Assembly (NCBI GenBank): GCA_013399695.1
Contig: VXAU01000974.1
Span: 277,772 to 341,771 of the forward strand
Reading direction: 5' to 3'
Length of the DNA stretch: 64,000 nucleotides
Source: Formicarius rufipectus
Lineage: Eukaryota > Chordata > Aves > Passeriformes > Formicariidae
This document shows, in pieces, positions 57,629 to 64,000 of this stretch. How positions within the stretch are numbered: position 1 is the stretch's first letter; each line of letters begins with the position of its first letter. Under the pieces are notes generated by a model. The model saw nothing but the letters and a program-made list of their open reading frames with translations, was not told where the DNA came from and ran no database searches. Both the position numbers and the translations under genes were made by a program.

Positions 57629-60600
57629 ACAAGCCTGTCAGTCTCACTTCAATGCCTGGTAAAGTTGTGGAGAATGTTATTTTGGGAAATATTGAAAAAC
57701 ACCTGAAAGACAATGCAGTCATTGGTCACAGCCAGCATGGCTTCATAAGAGGAAAGTTCTTCTTATCAAACCTGATTCCTTTTCTTTCCAAGGTAACCCA
57801 CTTGGCTGATCAAGGGAAGCCAGATGATGTCATCTTTTTGGGTTTCAGTAAAGCTTTCCATAATGTCTCTCACAGGATCCTTCTGGACCAAATGTCCAGC
57901 ACACAGATGGATAAATACATCATGTGTTGGGTGAGCAATTGGCTCATGGCTCAAGCACAGAGGGCAATAGTGAATGGGGTGACATCAGATTGGTGACCTG
58001 TCACTAGTGGGTTCCACAGGGCTCCTTCTTAGGCCCTGTGCTCTTCAACATCTTTATAAATGACTTGGATGCAGCACTGGAAGGGATATCAAGCAAGTCT
58101 GCAGGTGACACAAAACTGGGAGGAGCTGTTGACTCCCCTGAAGGCAAAGAGGCCCTGCAGAGAGACCTCAACAAGTTAGAGGACTGGGCAATCACCAACC
58201 ATAGGAAGTTCAACAAGGGGAAGTGTTGGATTCTGTACCTGGAATGGTGCAACCCTAGATGTACATACAGACTGGGGAATGAGATACTGGAAAATAGTGA
58301 CAAGGAAAGGGATTTTGGGGGTCCTGATTGTTGAATATAAGTCAGCAGTGCCCTGGCAGGCATGAGGGCCAGTGGTGTCCTGAGGGTATCAGGCAAAGCA
58401 TTGCCAGCTGGGCAAGGGAGGAGATTGTCCCACTCTGCTCTGCACTGGGGCAGTCTCACCTGAAATATTGTGAGCAATTTTGATCGTTGATACAAGAAAG
58501 ATGATAAGCTTTTAGAGATAATCCAAAAAAAGGCAATGAAGATGATGAAGGTCCTTGCAGGGAAGTTGCATGAAGAGCAGTCCTTGGTCTGTTCATCCTG
58601 GAGAAGAGGAGACTGAGGGGTGATCTCACTGCAGTTACAACTTCCTTGTGAGGGAAAGAGGATTGGCAGGCACTGATCTCTTCTCTGTGTTGACAAGTGA
58701 CAGGATCCAAGGAAATGGCCTAAAGTTGTGTCAGAGGAGGTTTTGGTTGGATATTAGAAAGAGGTTCTTCACCCAGAGGGCGGTTGGGCACCGGAACAGG
58801 CTCCCCAGTGAAGTGGTCACAACACCAAAGGTGACAGAGTCCAGGAAGTGTTTGGATGATATTCACAGGCCCATGGTGCGAATCTTGGAGGTGGTCCTGT
58901 GTTGGGCTAAGAGTTGGACTTGAGGAACCTTGTGATCCTTCTTACTCAGAATATTCAGTGATTTTCAGAACTGAAAAATGTCTGGCTTGTTGTGTTTTGC
59001 TTCTGTAAAAGTCAGGAGAAGAAGCTGAGAGACCCCCTTGTACTGGTGGGCAGTCCCCCAGTGGCAAGGTCATCTGACTTCCATTTAACTGCAGCTGCTG
59101 GACTGGAACTGAACCCCACTGGTTGCTGCCCCCACAGCTTATAATAAGGTTGCTTAGTTTACTGCAGGTAGCTCTGCAGATAGTAGATACTGATCTCCAA
59201 TGGCTCAGAATGACATAAAACTGGAATTTGTGGCTATTCAGGGAGCTAATAAAGCCTTGTACCTACTACAGACACTAGACCTCTTCTAGGGCAGCTATGC
59301 CTCCCTCCTCAGGTTCTCTCAGCTCCTGGGCAGCCTGCTTCTTGCTGAGATTGACATCATCCCATGTTATTTGGAACACTGCATGTGCATGTAGGGAGCC
59401 AGGATTTCTGCTGCTTTACAACTTGTGTGCTTGCTTACACCAGCGCAGGGTGGATGAGGAATGCTCTGCTTTATTTTTGAATAGCATTTAAAATTCTGTA
59501 GTAATTTAAATGGGCACACAAGACTGAGGGCGATGACAAATCCAGTCTGTGCTTTTTCAGTATGTGTCTGCTATGTTCACAGATATTAGTTTGACTGGAC
59601 AATATTAATGCTCTTTTTTTTTTTTTTCCCTTTAGGTAAGCCATTTCATTAAAAGTAAAATAGCATAAGCAGTTCCTTGAAGACTTGAGGGTTTACCAAA
59701 GCTCCTTTGAAAAATGGCAAAGTAGTTTTTAATTTTAGAGCCACAATTATCTTCACAGATCAGTCATAAGGCTGATTGACAAAAGCACTGAGAAGAGATT
59801 GGTCCTATAAGCTCTAACTGGAGCCATGGGTTTTTAGTCTGAAAAGTCAGTCCCTCAACTGAATATCTAAAAGCTAAAGATCCAAATGATGGTATTAACA
59901 TAATGTTGTGGAGAATGTCTTAATCAAGCAATAGGAAGAAGCAAAAATATTTCCTCACACAAGGCAAACCCGAAAAGCTATGTATTGCACTCCTTGAAGA
60001 TGTAAAAGGGCCCTCCTGCTGCTTTTCTCCCTCAAAACTATTTTAAATTAAACTTAAAATAGAATGGAAAGGAGCTAAAATTAAAAAACAACCAAAAGGT
60101 TTGAATCCCCTGTTCACTTGGTTATTGCTTTCATAAATCAAATCTAGACAGCAAATGAATTGGCTGTACTCACATTGTTTATTTGCCATGCAGTTATGGG
60201 GCCATGGCAAAGCAAAACAAAATGATCATTGTTTCAACCAGACCTAGAGCCTTTAGCCTATTCCCTGCTGCCTGTTCTAGCTTGCTGGTCAGACTAGCAA
60301 AACTAAGAAGTAATGTTTGGCTGCTGCTTTATTTTCCCTCACTCTCAGATCCCTGATTGACTTGACTGTGATGTAAAGGAATTCATTTTTGTTGTGGCAG
60401 TTTGGGGAGAAAGTCACATAGGGAATGCCACCCTCGCTGAAAATAGTAAATGCCATGGAAATCACAGTTGTTTTAAGAGTCATAACTTACAGGTATTTAT
60501 GGAAGGAAATGTAATTTTAAGCATTTTCATCACAAACAAAAAAAAAAAAAAAAAAAAGGCAAGATTAGAAATTGGCAGTGTTATGCCTTCTAGGACCTTT

Positions 60601-60738
60601 TTGTTTCGTCTACATAATGGTTGCTTGACACGTAGAGTTGAAATGAAAGATGGCATGGGCAAGTTAAACATACAGGCAGATAAGATGAATTGCCCTGTCA
60701 GAGTGTTTCTCTTCATCATCCCCAAACAGTTCTACAAT

Positions 60739-60760
60739 TAAAAAAAAAAAAAAAAAAAAA
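60739..60760. repeat. A-run
   Basis: About 22 A residues, 180 bp after another A-run of about 20 (60538-60557). There is no target duplication or recognisable body, so a retrocopy is not supported. Confidence 0.9.
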
Positions 60761-61986
60761 GCCATTGTTTACTTATGTATATAAAAAAGGAGAGACCTTC
60801 TGACAACACTATGAAAAGCTTAAGTTTTTGTTATGGCTCCAGCCTTCTAACTGTCAATTCTCATGGGCCCTCAAAGTTTACTGAGCTCTCAGCACAAGAT
60901 CAGGACTTCTCTTGAGCTGCCTTTTTCAGATACTAACACCAGTACTTTTTCCCTTTCTGCATTTGGGACTCAGAAACCTATAGGTGGTTTTGCTTGGCCA
61001 TCGTGAGGGATAGTTCCATATTGTCATAGCTGTCAACTTGTACAGAAAAATTCCCAAGTGTCAAATTGTGTCTACTAATATAAATAAGTTGAAGAACACA
61101 TACTCCTCTCATGTCTTGGCATCCCTTCTGAAAAAACAGCTTTGTTTATAATCTCTGCCTCAGTTGCTCTCATTTTATGCTTGCTTCATTTTATTCTGTT
61201 GAAAATGTTTATCCAAATTAAATATTAGAAAATATGGAAAAACATTTATCAACACCAAAAATCACCCTGAGGGTACATCAGGTGTATCTCACTCACTGTG
61301 TAGTTTTAGTTTTAAGGGAAAGTGTAATTTTCATAATCGGTCAACTTCAAGTAATGAAAGATGGCTTGAAGAACTGAGAGAGGCACAGGACAATGCAGTC
61401 ATTTACTTATTTTTAAAGTACAAAGTTAGAATGACATTTCAGGAGGAGACTCTCTGACTTTAACATATGGCCATCTGACTTTAACATCTGACTTTAAATA
61501 ATGCCACTAACTGGAATGAATTCATTGTGGATTTTCAGGTAGTTTAAGTGAAAACACATTTTTCCTTTAATATGAAAACATACCCATTAAAGTTTTTTTT
61601 TACTGTGTTTGTAACTCTCCCTTTAGCAGTGCCGCACTGCCTGGTGTGTCTTTTTTTCACTTGAATAGCCAAACAACCAAGAAAAGGCAGAAAGCAATTT
61701 TACTGTTCAAAACTCCATTATGCCTGAAAAAGGAAAAATAAACAAACCGAAAGACAAACTCATTCCCTCTGCATTCAATCACTATGATGAGACAAAATGT
61801 ACATTTTTGTAATCAAAGCTGTATGAATCTTTCAAGTTTCTGTGACATGCGGATGGCAACAGATTAGTGGGTCAGTTCACATGATCTGTGTTGATATTAC
61901 TCAGCATGATACTGTGCAAAAACGTTTTTCTAAATATTTCCACTACTTGTCAATTTTCACTGGGGTACCTGCCTATTTTCACCTAG

Positions 61987-62100
61987 ATGGAATTACTGTA
62001 GCAAAGGAGGAAAACTTGCATCATCTGGAATCTGCAGCAGGACCAGGTATCCTTCTATGGATCCAACTGCACAAGTGGTAGAGATTACCCTTTGTGTGAG
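61987..62100 (+). other. Weak candidate 114-nt exon, gene unknown
   Basis: Acceptor CCTGCCTATTTTCACCTAG ends at 61986 and donor GTGTGAG/GTAAGATC begins at 62101. One frame (phase 2 in, phase 2 out) is open through, including YPSMDPTAQVVEITLCVR. No protein family recognised. It could be chance. Confidence 0.18.
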
Positions 62101-64000
62101 GTAAGATCAACTGGTGTTGCTCAGATCACCTGTGGAAGCTGTGGGAGCTAAGTCCCTTCAATTTTGTCTGAAACAGATTAAAGAAAGTTAAAATCAACTG
62201 CTCTTCCAGCAAAATTCTGGCAGGTTTAAAGAGAAGAGGGGCTGGGAGGTACTGGAAAGGGGAAATCTTATTGCCTTGCATGGCTGGACCTGGAGAAGGA
62301 TGTCTGCCAACAAACAGAATGACTCTGGACAAGAGGAGCAGCTCCACAGGGTTGTGAGTGGGAGCTTTCCAGTGTTGCCCCACTGTCCCTGGATGGACGG
62401 ACTTGAAGCAGAACAGTCTTGTTCATTCCTGGTCTGAGACAATACCCATTCAAATGTAGGGAAATATTCCAACTAACATAGTCATGTTGAGCTGCCTTTG
62501 GCTACTTCTCTAAGACTGTTGACAAGGGCCAGTAGTTACTGTGGAATATGTGGTAAAAGATGAAATCTTTTCAGTAATTTTGTGAGGGAGAGAGGCAGGG
62601 AACAGGGCCCAGCTGGTGCTGGCAGCAGCCTTGAGAACTGCCAGTTGGGATGAGGAGTTTCCTTCACTCTCAGGGGACCAAAGCCCTCTGGGTGTTGTGT
62701 GGCAGCTGTGGTCCCTGTGCTCTCTCCAGGGGCTGGATCCAGCTGGGGAAGGCGGCTTGTAACCACCAGCACCTGACATGCACGAGATTTAATTTCTGAC
62801 TTGGAGGTGAAACACAATGCAATTACTGAATCTGTTTCAAATTATAACTCAGCCTGCGAACTCCAGTCCTCGTTGCTCGGCATTTGTCCACGGCAGCCAG
62901 AAAGGCTTAAATAAAGTTTCTGCATTGAAGTGAACCTTGCAGCTGCTGGGAAAATTCTGGAGTAAGGACAACATGGAACCCAAAGGAGGCAAGGCAGCAG
63001 TCAGCTGGAGACTTGGCTGGGGGAAACATCCTTCTTACCCTTTCCTTTTGTGGGGCAGCATATGGAGTCCTCCGCAAAACAGGAAGGCACGCACAGCTGA
63101 CCGCACCACTGCAGGGCAGAGGCCTCCCATTGTTGCTCCTCCACTCTTAGTGCACAGTCTGAGCCACAGGGAGGGCTATGGGTCTGGCCCTGCTGGCCAC
63201 CATGGCAAGGATGAGCAGCACAGAGAAGGCAGTCCCTGCTCCTCTTCCTCACCACTGGCTCTCTGTGCTTTTTCTCACTGGGACAGGTTGGGCTGCTGCT
63301 GTGGGAAGAATGGTCATGGCCTCGAGGCCATGGCAGAGAAGTCTAGACCCTCTATCAGGGAGATGAGATCAAGAAGCACTGGTGCATTGTCAGCTCTTTC
63401 TAAGCAAAATCCCTGAATCCCACACAACACTTGCAAATTGCACTAGAAGCTGAGGCATGGTGCAGGCACTGAAGGGTGTTTATTCCCCCTCTCACCCTGC
63501 TGGTTGTTGATGGCAGGTACCATTTTGGGGTTGTAATACAGCATCTTGCTCCTCCTTGATGGAAAGGCATAGAGCCACAGCTGTGCTTGAGTAGCAGAGG
63601 CCCCTCTGCTATTGATTTCTGCCCATTCAGCCCTGCAGTGGTATATAAAGTAGGTTTAGTGTGAGCTGTTTGCACCAGGGCTAGATTTATTTTCAGTGAG
63701 TATGGTTGCGCCTGATATTAGGAACACATCTTGCACAGAATCTCATTTTTAACATCCACTATAATATGCTTTATTTTAATGTGTTCAACAAAGAAAAGGA
63801 GGATTTTTGGAAACAAACAAAAAGTTAACCCAACACGTTACAGCAGTGTCTAATGTAGGATACCTGCAAAACCAGAGCTCACCATATGTTAAAAGTATCA
63901 TATATTTCTTATACCTATGGGAAAGATTTTTCTCTTCTATCTGAAATGGACTATATTACAAACAGCTTGTTAAATGTGTGACAGATCGGCTTGAAACGAT

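Larger units (their letters stand above)
56960..58966 (+). mobile_element. CR1 LINE fragment (reverse transcriptase to 3' end), interrupted by a nested insertion
   Basis: The copy begins in the linker before the reverse-transcriptase core (LDPYKSVGPKGLHPRILKDL) and resumes after a 422-bp insertion at NPGNYKPVSLTSMPGKVVEN. It continues through VTHLADQGKPDDVIF and the DW/PVTSG region to FNIFINDLDAALEGI, and reaches a 3' end near TCAGAATATTCAGTGATTTT. Endonuclease and ORF1 are absent, so it is 5' truncated. It is dead: a stop at 57994-57996 replaces a Trp/Arg-region codon, a frameshift separates the two core frames, the motif-A Asp is Gly (57841-57843), and the first Asp of the motif-C ADD is Gly (58104-58106). 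The 230-codon minus frame at 58004-58696 is its antisense shadow. The left boundary is approximate. Confidence 0.93.
58967..64000. other. Unique sequence to window end, no gene called
   Basis: T-run at 59614-59627 and A-runs at 60538-60557 and 60739-60760. A possible 114-nt exon lies at 61987-62100. From about 62,200 to 63,420 GC content rises and the 159-codon frame 62937-63416 is open, but it has no recognisable motif and no matching splice structure. Confidence 0.45.

Noticed and set aside
58004..58696. 230-codon open frame on the minus strand, the longest frame in the window.
   Set aside because: It is antisense to the CR1 reverse-transcriptase and 3' region and has no protein-like character of its own.
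60538..60760. Two A-runs that might mark processed pseudogenes.
   Set aside because: No gene-like body, no poly(A) signal at the right distance and no target duplication.
62937..63416. 159-codon open frame in a GC-richer area.
   Set aside because: No motif, no splice structure and mixed low-complexity composition. GC-rich DNA has fewer stops by chance.
63421..63690. Possible minus-strand LTR, with a TATA-like box and AATAAA about 130 bp apart.
   Set aside because: No TG...CA ends and no target duplication could be found.
1..64000. CRISPR arrays, bacterial operons, rRNA genes, mitochondrial insertions.
   Set aside because: No regularly spaced repeats, no operon-like gene packing, and no rRNA or mitochondrial gene sequence recognised. 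The window is vertebrate nuclear DNA.

Overview
This window looks like bird nuclear DNA. The evidence is 5'-truncated CR1 LINEs that end in the ATTCTATG-type octamer, a solo endogenous-retrovirus LTR with a 6-bp target duplication, no L1 or Alu-like elements, few interspersed repeats, and an AT-rich background broken by one CpG island at the left edge. I could not recognise any complete protein-coding gene, tRNA gene or rRNA gene. The many short open frames are what AT-rich non-coding DNA gives by chance, or are remnants and antisense shadows of CR1 reverse transcriptase.

Layout: 1-430 is a GC-rich CpG island, probably the edge of a promoter or first exon whose gene lies mainly outside the window. 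A TTGC/TTTG microsatellite follows, then about 3 kb of unique AT-rich sequence. A 544-bp solo ERVK-like LTR lies at 3869-4412 (minus). From 4.4 to 20.6 kb the DNA is mostly unique, with a few low-confidence exon candidates: 10196-10237 on minus, and 13154-13325, 15323-15438 and a 21-nt micro-exon at 16045-16065 on plus. A complete tRNA-derived SINE with a perfect target duplication lies at 20629-20866. CR1 fragments lie at 29118-30003, 32955-33127, 51641-51679 (stub), 53885-54490 and 56960-58966. An older CR1/L3-like scrap lies near 32400. Four AC-rich or GT-rich low-complexity blocks and many A/T homopolymers are scattered through the window, one of them interrupted by an N.

The most interesting signal is the SINE. 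A second copy (57195-57432, minus) has the same 238-bp boundaries and sits inside the 57-59 kb CR1. There it forms part of a 422-bp insertion bounded by a 12-bp target duplication, and carries 184 bp of unrelated sequence upstream of the tRNA head. The SINE has a Leu/Ser-type tRNA head with intact A and B boxes, but its tail ends in a CAA repeat and not in the CR1 octamer. It was therefore probably moved by a different LINE, for example an RTE-type element such as AviRTE. The longer copy looks like a 5' transduction or a template-switch chimera.

No set of genes works together here. The window is best read as a large intron or gene desert next to a CpG-island promoter.
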